Below, piece by piece: positions 25,606 through 34,164 of a stretch of 64,000 bases of DNA (its first letter is position 1; every line of letters begins with the position of its first letter). The notes below the pieces were generated by a model. That model searched no databases. It was not told the origin of the DNA and saw only the letters and a list, made by a program, of their open reading frames with translations. The DNA is from Noviherbaspirillum galbum (GTDB lineage Bacteria > Pseudomonadota > Gammaproteobacteria > Burkholderiales > Burkholderiaceae_D), in the NCBI RefSeq assembly GCF_010974945.1, contig NZ_JAAIVB010000003.1, positions 88,397 through 152,396 on the forward strand, written 5' to 3'. A program made the position numbers and the translations under genes.

Positions 25606-26028
25606 ATGCAGACCTATACCGATATCCTCCGCACCTACATGGCGGCCCTCGGCCGCAGCGACTACGCCACGATCACCGGCCTGTTCGCCACGGATGGCAG
25701 GGTACGTTCGCCCTTCCTCGGCGAAATGCCGGCGGTGCCCTTCTTCGAACGGCTCGGCCAGGCCTCCGCCACCAATGTCATCATCCCCATCGACATTTTC
25801 CTGAGCGCGCAGGACAAGAATCACGCGGTCGCCTATTTCCAGTACGACTGGACCGTGCGGGATGGCACCCTGATTTCCTTCAAGGTCATGGACCTGTTCC
25901 GTTTTCGCCCGGGAACATGCGAGATCGAGTACCTCGACCTGATCTATGACACGCACCCCATCCGGGCGACGGCTGGGGACAAGTACCAGGCGTCAGCCCA
26001 GCCCCAGCCTTCCGCGCCCGCGCCATGA
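25606..26028 (+). CDS. SnoaL-like (NTF2-fold) protein
   Basis: A 140-residue cytoplasmic protein. YTDILRTYMAALGRSDYATITGLFATDGRVRSPF is the start of the SnoaL/ketosteroid-isomerase-like fold, and KVMDLFRFRPGTCEIEYLDLIYD is its last strand pair. The family includes isomerases, cyclases and ligand-binding proteins; no catalytic assignment can be made. The C-terminal 20 residues are Ala/Pro/Gln-rich. It is divergent from the two-component operon and appears monocistronic. Confidence 0.8.
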   Translation: MQTYTDILRTYMAALGRSDYATITGLFATDGRVRSPFLGEMPAVPFFERLGQASATNVIIPIDIFLSAQDKNHAVAYFQYDWTVRDGTLISFKVMDLFRFRPGTCEIEYLDLIYDTHPIRATAGDKYQASAQPQPSAPAP

Positions 26029-26129
26029 TAGTCCGGCACTAAAACGGGCATTGAACGATTCAAATTCTCAGGTGGCGGGCGGATTGCTATCCTTGTTGGC
26101 ATGACGTGAAACAGACAAGGGATGCAATC

Positions 26130-26240
26130 ATGAACAAGCAGTCTTCCAACAAGCCGGGCATTTCCTCCGCACAGCTGGCCCTCGGCCTTGCCATCAACCT
26201 GGGCGGCATCCTGGCAGTTGCGCATCAATTCTTTTCCTGA
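26130..26240 (+). CDS. 36-residue single-span membrane peptide
   Basis: Begins MNKQSSNKPGISSAQLALGL and ends in QFFS, with one hydrophobic helix (about 14-31, ALGLAINLGGILAVA). AAGGGA lies about eight bases before the ATG. A GC stem-loop (GCGGCC/GGCCGC, 26259-26278) follows the stop. Ribosome site, charge pattern and helix make it plausible as a real small protein; no family is recognised. Confidence 0.5.
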   Translation: MNKQSSNKPGISSAQLALGLAINLGGILAVAHQFFS

Positions 26241-26616
26241 GCGAATCCCCCTGCGTTTGCGGCCAAGCTTTCGGCCGCGCCGCGGGAGCCCTTCTCCTGG
26301 CCGCCCTTCTCCAGCTGCCATCCATCTCATCATTGCTTCCGCCGTTGCGCGACCTCCCGCCTGAACGGCCGGCTTGCGTTGCCATATCGCAAGACGTTTC
26401 CCCAGCATTGACATAGGCGCAATGGCCGCGCGATGTTTTGCGCGGTCTCATGCTATTGTCGCTAAAACAAGCGATAATTCCGCGTTGCAATTCGAGGCTC
26501 GTCATCCTGCCGATATTTGGCGCAGCCTGTTGTCCAAGCATTCCATCCGACGTCTTGCCCATATCGCTTTCGGCCGTCCCGATGCCATTTACGTTGTTCA
26601 TTCCGTTGAGGTACTC
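26241..26616. other. Leader region of the TonB-receptor operon
   Basis: A 376-base gap. It holds the GC stem-loop at 26259-26278 that may end the small peptide transcript and an A/T-richer stretch (about 26440-26480, with GCTAAAACAAGCGATAATTCC) that could carry the promoter. The receptor frame is open upstream to 26374 but lacks signal-peptide character there. No Fur box was seen. Confidence 0.4.
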
Positions 26617-28587
26617 ATGCAAAGCCGCAATGCATACCCGACTTCACCTTCGGCCCGCCGCCGGGAGAAACGCTCCGCCCCAATCCTCCTGCAAGCCTTT
26701 CTGTTCGGCATGGTGGTGGCAAGCTCAAGCGGGATGGTCCAGGCTGCAAGCACTTCGGAACTGGCAGATCTCGATCTCGACGAACTCGGCGACATACGGG
26801 TAACCTCGGTATCGAAGCGCGCGGAACCTCTCTCCGGCGCGCCCGCCTCGATCTATGTGATTTCCGGAGAGGACATCCGTCGCTCCAGCGCAAGCACCCT
26901 TCCGGAAGCCCTCCGCCTGGCGCCTAACCTGCAGGTCGCGCGGGTCGATGCCCGCAACTATGCCGTTACCGCCCGCGGCTTCAACAGCCCGTTCGAAAAC
27001 AAGCTGCTGGTGCTGATCGACGGACGTACCGTTTATTCCCCTTTATTCTCGGGGGTTTACTGGGATGCCCAGGACGTGGTGCTGGAAGACATCGCCCGCA
27101 TCGAGGTGATCAGCGGCCCTGGCGCCACCTTGTGGGGCAGCAATGCCGTCAATGGCGTGATCAACATCATCACCAAGTCGGCCGCGGACACGCGCGGACA
27201 GCTTGCATCCGTCAGCTTCGGCAAGGACGAACGCCAGGGCACCGTAAGGCAAGGCGGCGTCACCGATGGCGGAATCAACTACCGCGTGTATGCCAAGTAC
27301 ATCGAAGCCGACGACCCGGAGCGCGCCAACGGCAGCCTGTCGCCGACAGGATGGAACCGCCGCCAGGCCGGGTTCCGCAGCGACTGGGGCACGGCTGGCC
27401 GCAACGTTACCGTGCAGGGCGATGTCTATTCGGGATCGCTCCACCAGGCCGGTACGCGCAACATCGAGATTTCCGGCGCCAACCTGACCGCGCGCTCGAA
27501 CCTGACCCTGGACGACGGTTCGGTGCTGACCCTCCAGGGCTACGTGGACCAGACGCGGCGCGACCAGCCCGGCGCCTTCGTCGAACGCCTCAATACCATC
27601 GACCTGCAGGGCCAGCACGCGATGCGCCTAGGCCGGCATCACGTCGTCTGGGGCGCGGGCTACCGCGTCGGCGCCGACCAGGTGCAGAACGACACCGCGT
27701 TCGCCTTTCTCCCCGACTCGTTCGACATGCACTGGGGGAACGTGTTCGCGCAGGATGAAATCTCGTTGGCGGACAGCCTCCGCCTGACGGTGGGCGCCAA
27801 GATGGAACACAATCCCTACACCGGCAACGAGTTCCTTCCGAACCTGCGCCTGGCGTGGAATCCCGCCAAGGACCAGCTCGTGTGGGCCTCGCTCGCGCGC
27901 GCCGTGCGCTCGCCGTCGCGCATCGACCGCGACTTGTACAGCCCGACCACGCCGCGCGTGGTCGGCGGCGTACCGCAGTACGGACTTGCCGGCGGCCCCG
28001 ATTTCGGCTCGGAATACGCCAACGTCCTTGAACTCGGTTACCGCGGCACGCCGACCCGCGCGCTTTCCTATTCCGCAACCGCGTATTACGCCCGCTACGA
28101 CCGGCTGCGCACGCTCGAACCCAATGCCGCCGGACCGGGACTGGTTTTCCGCAACATGGCCAACGCGCGCAATGTCGGCCTCGAGCTCTGGGGCAACTGG
28201 CAGGCCAGCGAACGGTGGCGCCTGTCGGCGGGATTCACCGCGCAACGCATCAGCAGCTCGCTCGACCCCGGAAGCCGCGACTCGTCGGCAACGACAGGCC
28301 TGGTGACGAGCGATCCCAGCAACCAATGGCAGCTGCGCTCGCTGTTCGACGTCGCGCCAGGGCAGGAACTCGACCTGAGCCTGCGCCACGTGAACAGCCT
28401 GGTCCAGCCCGCGGTCCCCTCCTACACCGCGCTCGACCTGCGTTACGGCTGGAAGGTCAGGCGCAATCTCGAGATTTCCATCACAGGCCAGAACCTGCTC
28501 GACCCAGCCCATCCGGAATGGGGCGCTGCGCCTGCCCGAAGCGAGTACGATCGCGCGGTGATGGTCAAAGCGGTCTGGCGCATGTAG
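26617..28587 (+). CDS. TonB-dependent outer-membrane receptor
   Basis: A 656-residue receptor. A signal region (ILLQAFLFGMVVASSSGMVQA) is followed by ELADLDLDELGDIRVTSVSKR, the start typical of receptors of the CirA/BtuB-like group, then the plug: GAPASIYVISGEDIRRS, NKLLVLIDGRTVYSPLFSGVYWD, EDIARIEVISGPGATLWGSNAVNGVINIITK. The rest is beta-barrel, ending in an aromatic/hydrophobic strand (VMVKAVWRM) rather than the usual terminal Phe. Ligand is unknown. It is followed at 36 bases by yfiR-like and hybrid-kinase genes, an arrangement suggesting that receptor occupancy or a periplasmic signal is relayed. ATG 26617 has GAGG eight bases upstream. Confidence 0.9.
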   Translation: MQSRNAYPTSPSARRREKRSAPILLQAFLFGMVVASSSGMVQAASTSELADLDLDELGDIRVTSVSKRAEPLSGAPASIYVISGEDIRRSSASTLPEALRLAPNLQVARVDARNYAVTARGFNSPFENKLLVLIDGRTVYSPLFSGVYWDAQDVVLEDIARIEVISGPGATLWGSNAVNGVINIITKSAADTRGQLASVSFGKDERQGTVRQGGVTDGGINYRVYAKYIEADDPERANGSLSPTGWNRRQAGFRSDWGTAGRNVTVQGDVYSGSLHQAGTRNIEISGANLTARSNLTLDDGSVLTLQGYVDQTRRDQPGAFVERLNTIDLQGQHAMRLGRHHVVWGAGYRVGADQVQNDTAFAFLPDSFDMHWGNVFAQDEISLADSLRLTVGAKMEHNPYTGNEFLPNLRLAWNPAKDQLVWASLARAVRSPSRIDRDLYSPTTPRVVGGVPQYGLAGGPDFGSEYANVLELGYRGTPTRALSYSATAYYARYDRLRTLEPNAAGPGLVFRNMANARNVGLELWGNWQASERWRLSAGFTAQRISSSLDPGSRDSSATTGLVTSDPSNQWQLRSLFDVAPGQELDLSLRHVNSLVQPAVPSYTALDLRYGWKVRRNLEISITGQNLLDPAHPEWGAAPARSEYDRAVMVKAVWRM

Positions 28588-28623
28588 CGCGGTCCCGACG
28601 AGACTCTGCGCAACCGACCCGCC

Positions 28624-29217
28624 ATGACCATTCCCAGCGGACACCGCATCCGGCGCCCCACGCGGGCCGGGCTTGCCTTGCGCCTGCTGTTGCTGGCGCT
28701 CGGCTGGTGCATCTCGCTCGGCGTGGCCGCGCAGGCCCTTGGCGGCAACACGAGCGAGGAAAAGGTCAAGGCCGCTTACCTTTACCGCTTCATCAGCTAT
28801 GTCGAATGGCCGCCGGCGGCGGTGCCGCGTAGCGACGAGCCATACGTCGTCGGCGTTGCCGGCTCGGACGAGGTCGCCGACGAGCTTGCCGCGATCTCAT
28901 CCGGCCGCATGGTCAACGGTCACCCTGTTCTCGTGCGGAAGCTGCGTGAAGACGACACGATTGCCGGCATGCATGTCCTGTTCCTGGGCGCCGGAGCACG
29001 GCCGCAAGCCTTGTTGCGCCAGGCGCAGCAACAGCCGATACTGATCGTGACGGAAAGCGAAGGGGCATTAGGCCAGGGAAGCATGATCAATTTTCGACTG
29101 GTGGACGATAGACTGCGTTTCGAGATCGCGCTTGCGCCCGCCGAACGCGCGGGATTGAAATTCAATTCCAGGATGCTGGGCGTCGCCTACTCCGTCATCA
29201 AGGGATCAGCGCCATGA
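28624..29217 (+). CDS. yfiR: YfiR-family periplasmic regulator (DUF4154)
   Basis: A 197-residue protein with an N-terminal signal (LRLLLLALGWCISLGVAAQA). The family signature EEKVKAAYLYRFISYVEWP is intact, followed by PYVVGVAGSDEVADELAAI and QGSMINFRLVDDRLRFEIAL near the end, typical of YfiR. In Pseudomonas, YfiR represses the diguanylate cyclase YfiN by binding its periplasmic domain. Here its stop overlaps the ATG of a membrane hybrid histidine kinase (ATGA), so that kinase is the likely partner. The Cys pairs used in redox control of Pseudomonas YfiR are not obvious in the mature part. Confidence 0.88.
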   Translation: MTIPSGHRIRRPTRAGLALRLLLLALGWCISLGVAAQALGGNTSEEKVKAAYLYRFISYVEWPPAAVPRSDEPYVVGVAGSDEVADELAAISSGRMVNGHPVLVRKLREDDTIAGMHVLFLGAGARPQALLRQAQQQPILIVTESEGALGQGSMINFRLVDDRLRFEIALAPAERAGLKFNSRMLGVAYSVIKGSAP

Positions 29218-31679
29218 CCAGCCAGATCCAGCGACCGATTGCGCAGAAGTTCATGCTCGCGGTGCTGCTGACGACCTTTTCCGCGCTGCTGTTCGCCGGC
29301 CTCGGCATGCTGGCCTACGACATCCACACGTTCGAGGACACCTGGGTCAACGACCTCAAGGCGCAGGCGAACCTCGTCGCCGGCATCAGCGTGCCGACGC
29401 TCGAATTCGACGATGCGAAGGTGGCGCACGAAAACCTGGAACAGCTCAAGTCCAAGCCGGCGATCACCGCGGCGGCCATCTATGCCGCCAACGGCAAGCT
29501 GTTCGCCACCTACCTTGCCGAAGCGGACGAGCAGATGCGTTTTCCGCCCGCCGCATCGAGGGACAGCGTGTCGATCGGCGGCGACCAGATCCGCCTGATG
29601 CGGCGCATCGAGAAAGATGGCGAATTCTTCGGCACCGTCTTCCTGCAGGCACGCTACCCGCTCGCGGAAAGAGTGAAGAGTTATTCCTTCATCCTCTTCG
29701 TCATCATGTGCGTCAGCCTGATGGTGGCGCTGCTGGTGTCGAGCTGGGTGCAATCGGCGATCACCGGCCCGATCCGCGCCCTGACCGAGGCGGTGAACCA
29801 GATGATCCGGCGGCGCGACTTCTCGATGCGCGTGGACAAGACATCCAACGATGAAACCGGCGTGCTGGTCAATGCCTTCAATACGATGGTTGCCGAGGTG
29901 AGCCAGCGCACCGAAGCGCTGGAAAAGTCGAACAAGGCCCTGCAGTTCGAGATGCAGGAGCGCATCGAGGCGCAGGACGCGCTCAAGCACCTGAACAGCA
30001 CGCTGGAAGACAGGATCGCGCGGCGCACCGCTGAGCTCGACCGCGCCAACGAGCAGCTGCGGCAATCGCAGAAGCTGGAGGCGATCGGGCAATTGACGGG
30101 CGGCGTGGCCCATGACTTCAACAACGTGCTGCAGGTCATTTCCGGCAACCTGCAATTGCTCCAGCTGAACGTGGCCGGAAATCCGGAAGCGCTGAAGCGG
30201 ATCGAGTACTGCGGCTTTGCCGCGGAGCGCGGCGCCAAGCTGGCGTCCCAGCTGCTTTCCTTCGCCCGCCGCCAGCCGCTCCAGCCGGTCGCCACGAACC
30301 TCGGCCGGATCGTGCGCAACATGGACGAACTGCTGCGCCGCGCGCTCGGCGAATCGATCGACATTCGCACGATCATCGCGCCCGAGCTGTGGAATACCCT
30401 GGTCGATCCCAACCAGATCGAAAACGTCGTGCTCAACCTGGCGATCAATGCACGCGATGCCATGGATGGCGCAGGCAAGCTGACCATCGAGCTGGGCAAC
30501 ACCATGCTCGACGCGGATTACGTTCGCGAAACGCCGGAAGTCAGCCCGGGGGAATACGTCATGCTGGCGATTTCCGACAATGGCAGCGGCATGACGCCGG
30601 AAGTGATGTCGCGTGCCTTCGAGCCGTTCTTTACCACCAAGCGCGAAGGCCAGGGCACCGGCTTGGGCCTGAGCATGGCCTATGGCTTCATCAAGCAAAG
30701 CAATGGCCACATCCGGCTCTACAGCGAACCGGGGCACGGCACCACGATCAAGATCTACCTTCCCCGCACCCGGCTGGTCGAAGTGGAAGTGCAGGACATC
30801 CGGACCAGCCCGGCGATCGGCGGCGACGAAACCATCCTGGTGGTGGAAGACGACCTCATCGTGCAGGCGACCGTGATCGACCTGCTCACCGGCCTCGGCT
30901 ACCGGGTGCTCAAGGCGAATGACGGCCTGAGCGCCCTGACCATCCTGCAGAGCGGCGTCTCCGTCGACCTGCTCTTCACCGACGTGGTGATGCCCGGCCC
31001 CATCCGCAGCCCGGACCTGGCGCGCCAGGCGAAGCGGCTCTATCCGCGCATCGAGGTGCTGTTCACGTCGGGGTACACCCAGAACGCCATCGTTCACGGC
31101 GGCCGCCTCGATCCCGGCGTGGAACTCATCAGCAAGCCCTACCGCCGCGAAGACCTCGCGCGCAAGATTCGCCAGTTGCTGGGCGGCGTGCGAGGCGACG
31201 AGGCGAACGCATCTTCCCAACCGCCTGAACTATCCGAACCGTCCGAAATGCTTGGTGGCCCGGCCGCAGCGGCGCCGGATGACACCCCTCGACCCCTCGG
31301 CGCCGGGCCCGATGCCGCGTCCCGCCCCCCCAGCCGGCGCATTCTCGTGGTGGAAGACAACGAGGACGCGAACGTCCTGCTCTGCGAATTGCTCAAGATC
31401 CTGGGCCACGCGCCGACCGGCGTGACGCATCCGCAGAAAGCGATCGACGCGTTCCAGAGCGACAGCTTCGACCTGCTGATCAGCGACATCCGCCTTCCGG
31501 GATTCAGCGGCATCGAGCTCGCGCGCCAGCTGCTGCAGGGGCATCCGATGCTACGGGTGATTTTTTCCTCGGGTTTCGGCTCGCAGGCGGTGGGCCAGGT
31601 CGACTATCCGGCTGTCTACCTGCCCAAGCCCTACAGCCTCAAGACGCTGCAGAGCGCCCTCGAAGAAGCGGGCGCATGA
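29214..31679 (+). CDS. Hybrid sensor kinase (periplasmic CHASE8-like, HAMP, HisKA, HATPase, two receivers)
   Basis: An 821-residue protein. Helices at about 14-36 (MLAVLLTTFSALLFAGLGMLAYD) and 158-180 flank a periplasmic sensor of the YfiN/CHASE8 kind (VNDLKAQANLVAGISVPTLEFDDAKVA; TAAAIYAANGKLFATYL). HAMP is at about 180-235, then a coiled coil, the H-box GGVAHDFNNVLQVISGNLQLL (His near 298), and HATPase motifs VVLNLAINARDAMDG, SDNGSGMTPEVMSRAFEPFFTTK, GTGLGLSMAYGF. Two receivers follow: LFTDVVMPGPIRS (Asp near 589) and LLISDIRLPGFSG (Asp near 757). In the YfiBNR system the same sensor module drives a GGDEF domain; here it drives a phosphorelay. No output domain or Hpt is present, so a separate target must exist. 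Confidence 0.9.
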   Translation: MTSQIQRPIAQKFMLAVLLTTFSALLFAGLGMLAYDIHTFEDTWVNDLKAQANLVAGISVPTLEFDDAKVAHENLEQLKSKPAITAAAIYAANGKLFATYLAEADEQMRFPPAASRDSVSIGGDQIRLMRRIEKDGEFFGTVFLQARYPLAERVKSYSFILFVIMCVSLMVALLVSSWVQSAITGPIRALTEAVNQMIRRRDFSMRVDKTSNDETGVLVNAFNTMVAEVSQRTEALEKSNKALQFEMQERIEAQDALKHLNSTLEDRIARRTAELDRANEQLRQSQKLEAIGQLTGGVAHDFNNVLQVISGNLQLLQLNVAGNPEALKRIEYCGFAAERGAKLASQLLSFARRQPLQPVATNLGRIVRNMDELLRRALGESIDIRTIIAPELWNTLVDPNQIENVVLNLAINARDAMDGAGKLTIELGNTMLDADYVRETPEVSPGEYVMLAISDNGSGMTPEVMSRAFEPFFTTKREGQGTGLGLSMAYGFIKQSNGHIRLYSEPGHGTTIKIYLPRTRLVEVEVQDIRTSPAIGGDETILVVEDDLIVQATVIDLLTGLGYRVLKANDGLSALTILQSGVSVDLLFTDVVMPGPIRSPDLARQAKRLYPRIEVLFTSGYTQNAIVHGGRLDPGVELISKPYRREDLARKIRQLLGGVRGDEANASSQPPELSEPSEMLGGPAAAAPDDTPRPLGAGPDAASRPPSRRILVVEDNEDANVLLCELLKILGHAPTGVTHPQKAIDAFQSDSFDLLISDIRLPGFSGIELARQLLQGHPMLRVIFSSGFGSQAVGQVDYPAVYLPKPYSLKTLQSALEEAGA

Positions 31680-31681
31680 AT

Positions 31682-31716
31682 GAAAAAGGACGACGTGGCG
31701 TCTCGCCAGTCGTCCT
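31682..31716 (-). terminator. Strong intrinsic terminator for the leftward Gly/Ser-rich gene
   Basis: On the minus strand AGGACGAC pairs with GTCGTCCT, enclosing a second 5-bp stem TGGCG/CGCCA with a 3-base loop and one bulged base, followed by TTTTT. It is 24 bases after the leftward stop and may also stop the rightward kinase transcript. Confidence 0.8.
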
Positions 31717-31739
31717 CGGATAGCCAAGTGGAATTCGCC

Positions 31740-32288
31740 TTATTCGGACTTGTCCTGCCCCTGCTTTTTCATCTGGCCGGGAGCCGCGCCGCGGTGACCA
31801 CGCGTGCCGTCATGATCCCGGGCATAACCTGACGCGCCGGGGGCCGGCGATGCGGTGCTGCCGGAAGGACCGGAGGCGCTGTTGCCGCTCGGACCGCTGG
31901 CAGAAGCGCTCGCTCCCGGACCGCTCGCACTGCTGGAGGTGCTGCCCTGGCTGCCTTCCGTTCCTGCGGACGACCCGCCGGTGCCGGTCGACGATGCGCT
32001 CACGCCGCTTCCCGCCGTGGCGCTGCCGCCGCTGCCTGATGTGCTGCTTGAATTGCCGCCTGGCTGGCTGCCATCTCCGCTCGCCGTGCCGGCACCACCT
32101 TGCGTCGACGTGGTGGTGGAGCTTTGCGCCTTCCTGACGCCGGTTCCGCCGTCCGCGTGTCGGCCCGCGGCGAAGCCGCTGCTTTCGGTCGTGCTGGTGC
32201 CCGAACTTGTCGCCTGCCCGAAGGCTTCCAGCGAGACGGTGAGCATCAGCGCACCGGCGAGCAGCGAATAAATCAAGGTGCGTTGCAT
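31740..32288 (-). CDS. Secreted Gly/Ser-rich low-complexity protein A
   Basis: A 182-residue protein with a signal peptide (LIYSLLAGALMLTVSLEAFGQA). From about residue 28 to 155 it is almost only Ser, Gly, Thr and Ala (e.g. SSASGPGASASASGPSGNSA), then a short charged tail ARDHDGTRGHRGAAPGQMKKQGQDKSE. Such composition indicates a disordered, flexible extracellular or periplasmic chain. It is downstream of a similar protein on the same strand, with a hairpin between them, and has AGGAGGAA before its ATG. No family is recognised. Confidence 0.65.
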   Translation of the reverse strand: MQRTLIYSLLAGALMLTVSLEAFGQATSSGTSTTESSGFAAGRHADGGTGVRKAQSSTTTSTQGGAGTASGDGSQPGGNSSSTSGSGGSATAGSGVSASSTGTGGSSAGTEGSQGSTSSSASGPGASASASGPSGNSASGPSGSTASPAPGASGYARDHDGTRGHRGAAPGQMKKQGQDKSE

Positions 32289-32307
32289 GGTGATTCCTCC
32301 TCATCGG

Positions 32308-32339
32308 GCGAAGTCCTCCGGCACGCCGGATGACTTCGC
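32308..32339 (-). promoter_or_regulatory. Intercistronic stem-loop between the two Gly/Ser-rich genes
   Basis: GCGAAGTC pairs with GACTTCGC, with an inner TCCGG/CCGGA stem and CACG loop. It lies between the stop of protein B and the ribosome site of protein A. There is no T-run, so it is more likely an RNA-stability or partial attenuation element than a full terminator. Confidence 0.5.
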
Positions 32340-32360
32340 GCTTCCGTCATTGGCTGGGGC

Positions 32361-33113
32361 TTAGCAGCGGCCCTGCTTCTCCAGGCCCGGCGGGCAATCG
32401 CCGCTCTTGCCGGCGCCATGCTTGCCCTTCTTCGATGAACCATGCCCATCGTTCATGGTGGCGGAATCAGGCGAGCCGGCCGCGGCGCCGGTCGTTGCCG
32501 ACGAACCCGATCCGTAGCCCGTCATGCCCGATGCCGACGCGCCGGAGGTTCCCGACGTACCCGATGTGCCTGAGGTGCCCGATGTGCCTGACGCCGGGCC
32601 GGTATTGGCTGCGCCAGAGCCGCTGCCTGCCGCACTGCCGCCGGTGCCGATCGAAGACCCGCTCGTGCCGTCACCGGCCGAGCTGCCGCCGGTTCCCGTG
32701 GTCGACGCACTGCCTGCACCGCCGGCGGAACCGCCAGCCGAGCTGCCACCCGTGCCCAGCGTGGAGCTGCTGCCGCCGCTGCCGGCGGAGCTAGCGCCGG
32801 TGCCTAGCGTGCTGGAACCGCCCGAGCTTCCTCCGCCACTGCCGGCACTGCTTCCACCGGTCCCAAGCGACGAGCTCGACGTGCCGTTGCCTGCGCTGCT
32901 GCCGCCGGTTCCCAGCGTGCTTGCGCTGCCGGACCCGGACTTGTCAGTTCCGCTCGTGCTTGCTCCCGTTCCGAGCGTGGAGCTCGAGGAACCGCTGCCG
33001 GCGCTGCTGCCGCCGGTACCCAGCGTCGTGGAAGATTGCGCCTGGACCAGACCGGTGCCCATGGTCAAGAGCGCTGCGGCAAGAATTGAGAGACCTGATT
33101 TTTTGTTCAGCAT
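32361..33113 (-). CDS. Secreted Gly/Ser repeat protein B with a Cys-containing C-terminus
   Basis: A 250-residue protein with a signal peptide (LSILAAALLTMGTGLVQAQ). About ten degenerate copies of a 14-17-residue unit, consensus SSTLGTGGSSAGSGS, cover residues 27-170, followed by a GTS triplet run (four GTSGTS-like units) and a C-terminal tail KHGAGKSGDCPPGLEKQGRC. The CPPGLxKxGxC form resembles C-terminal motifs seen in other betaproteobacterial secreted proteins. Repeats this regular suggest an elastic linker or surface polymer; the two Cys may form a disulfide. Coding is supported by the signal peptide and by codon-level variation of the repeats. Confidence 0.7.
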   Translation of the reverse strand: MLNKKSGLSILAAALLTMGTGLVQAQSSTTLGTGGSSAGSGSSSSTLGTGASTSGTDKSGSGSASTLGTGGSSAGNGTSSSSLGTGGSSAGSGGGSSGGSSTLGTGASSAGSGGSSSTLGTGGSSAGGSAGGAGSASTTGTGGSSAGDGTSGSSIGTGGSAAGSGSGAANTGPASGTSGTSGTSGTSGTSGASASGMTGYGSGSSATTGAAAGSPDSATMNDGHGSSKKGKHGAGKSGDCPPGLEKQGRC

Positions 33114-33318
33114 TCGATTCTCCTAAAGACAAAAAAGCGCATGAACGCAGCACCCTGCCAGGAATGGCTTGGGGCGCGATGTTCATGCCGCTCCCTTAAT
33201 GACCTTCAGGCAACGGGCGCGGTTCAGTGCGTCTCGTAACAAATTGTCAGCATGGGAAGCGGCTGATCTGGACGGCGGGAAAGAAATCGGAGAAAAACGT
33301 GATGGACGAAAAATGCCG

Positions 33319-34101
33319 TCAAGAACTGCTTGCAGGCAATTGCAGGGAGCGCCAGGTCAAGCCGAGCCGAAGGTCGGTTTTCGGCGTGACCAGTTCGCGG
33401 GAGAGAAGCGCGTCGGCGTGCCCCGCCCGCAAGTGTCGTCCGGTTGCATCGAGCAAGGTGCCGGGGCCGGCGAACACCGCTTCCAAGCTGCCGTGGGCAT
33501 TGAGCAGTTTCGCCGCGGTCTTGCCGCCGACCCGGTCGATGCCGGGGATGTCGTCGTCCGGGTCGCCGCAGCAGGCAAAGTAATCCGTCAGCAAGGCAGG
33601 CGGCACACCATATTTCCTTTCCACCCAGCCGGCGTCATGCCATTCACGACGCGCCGCGTCCCATACCTGCAAGCCGCGCGGCAGCAATGCCAGCAACTCA
33701 CGGGAGGCGGAACAGGCGATGGCGACTCCCCTGCCCTCTTCAAGCCAGCGCAGGCAGGCGGTTGCAATGACGTCGACCGATTCATGTCCCGGCTTGTGGA
33801 AAGCCTCGACGCCGAACGCGGCAAGCTCCGCCAGGTAGTCCGGAAGCCCCTCGGCCAGCGCCTCGGGCATCGGCTTGCGGCTGCTGCGGTAAGGCGGATG
33901 CCGCAGGTGGCGCCAGGACTGGCCGCCCGCGTCCACCGTGACCAGCAGATGGCTGGGCGCATGCAATTCCACCAGGCCGCGCACCGTTGCCAGGGCGGAT
34001 CGCATGCCGTCGGCGGCGCGCTGCGCGGGTTCGCCCTCGGGCAGCGTTTCGTAGGCGCGCCTCAGGATCTGCAAGGCGTCGATGGCAAGCAAGGTTTTCA
34101 T
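33319..34101 (-). CDS. 5'-3' exonuclease / flap endonuclease (Xni-like)
   Basis: A 260-residue protein of the FEN/PIN nuclease superfamily: LLAIDALQILRRAYETLP at the N-terminus, HLLVTVDAGGQSWRHLRHPPYRSSRKPMP (arch region), GHESVDVIATACLRWLEEG, then YFACCGDPDDDIPGIDRVGGKTAAKLLNAHG (helix-hairpin-helix with acidic cluster). Some usual metal ligands are changed: the E-A-D-D of the family reads ESVD, and the S-x-D-K-D motif reads CSASRELLALL. The enzyme may therefore bind fewer metals, as is known for Xni (ExoIX), or be inactive. It resembles the nuclease domain of DNA polymerase I but stands alone. Confidence 0.8.
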   Translation of the reverse strand: MKTLLAIDALQILRRAYETLPEGEPAQRAADGMRSALATVRGLVELHAPSHLLVTVDAGGQSWRHLRHPPYRSSRKPMPEALAEGLPDYLAELAAFGVEAFHKPGHESVDVIATACLRWLEEGRGVAIACSASRELLALLPRGLQVWDAARREWHDAGWVERKYGVPPALLTDYFACCGDPDDDIPGIDRVGGKTAAKLLNAHGSLEAVFAGPGTLLDATGRHLRAGHADALLSRELVTPKTDLRLGLTWRSLQLPASSS

Positions 34102-34164
34102 GCCGCCATTATCGCAGACCGCCGCGGCTTGGCGAATCCGGCGGCCGCGGCGGGACCATGGCGC

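Noticed and set aside
29187..31220. 677-codon open frame on the minus strand
   Set aside because: Antisense to the hybrid kinase; no motif.
32361..33113. Gly/Ser repeats as a CRISPR or non-coding tandem array
   Set aside because: Units vary at synonymous positions, keep one reading frame and follow a signal peptide; this is a coding repeat.
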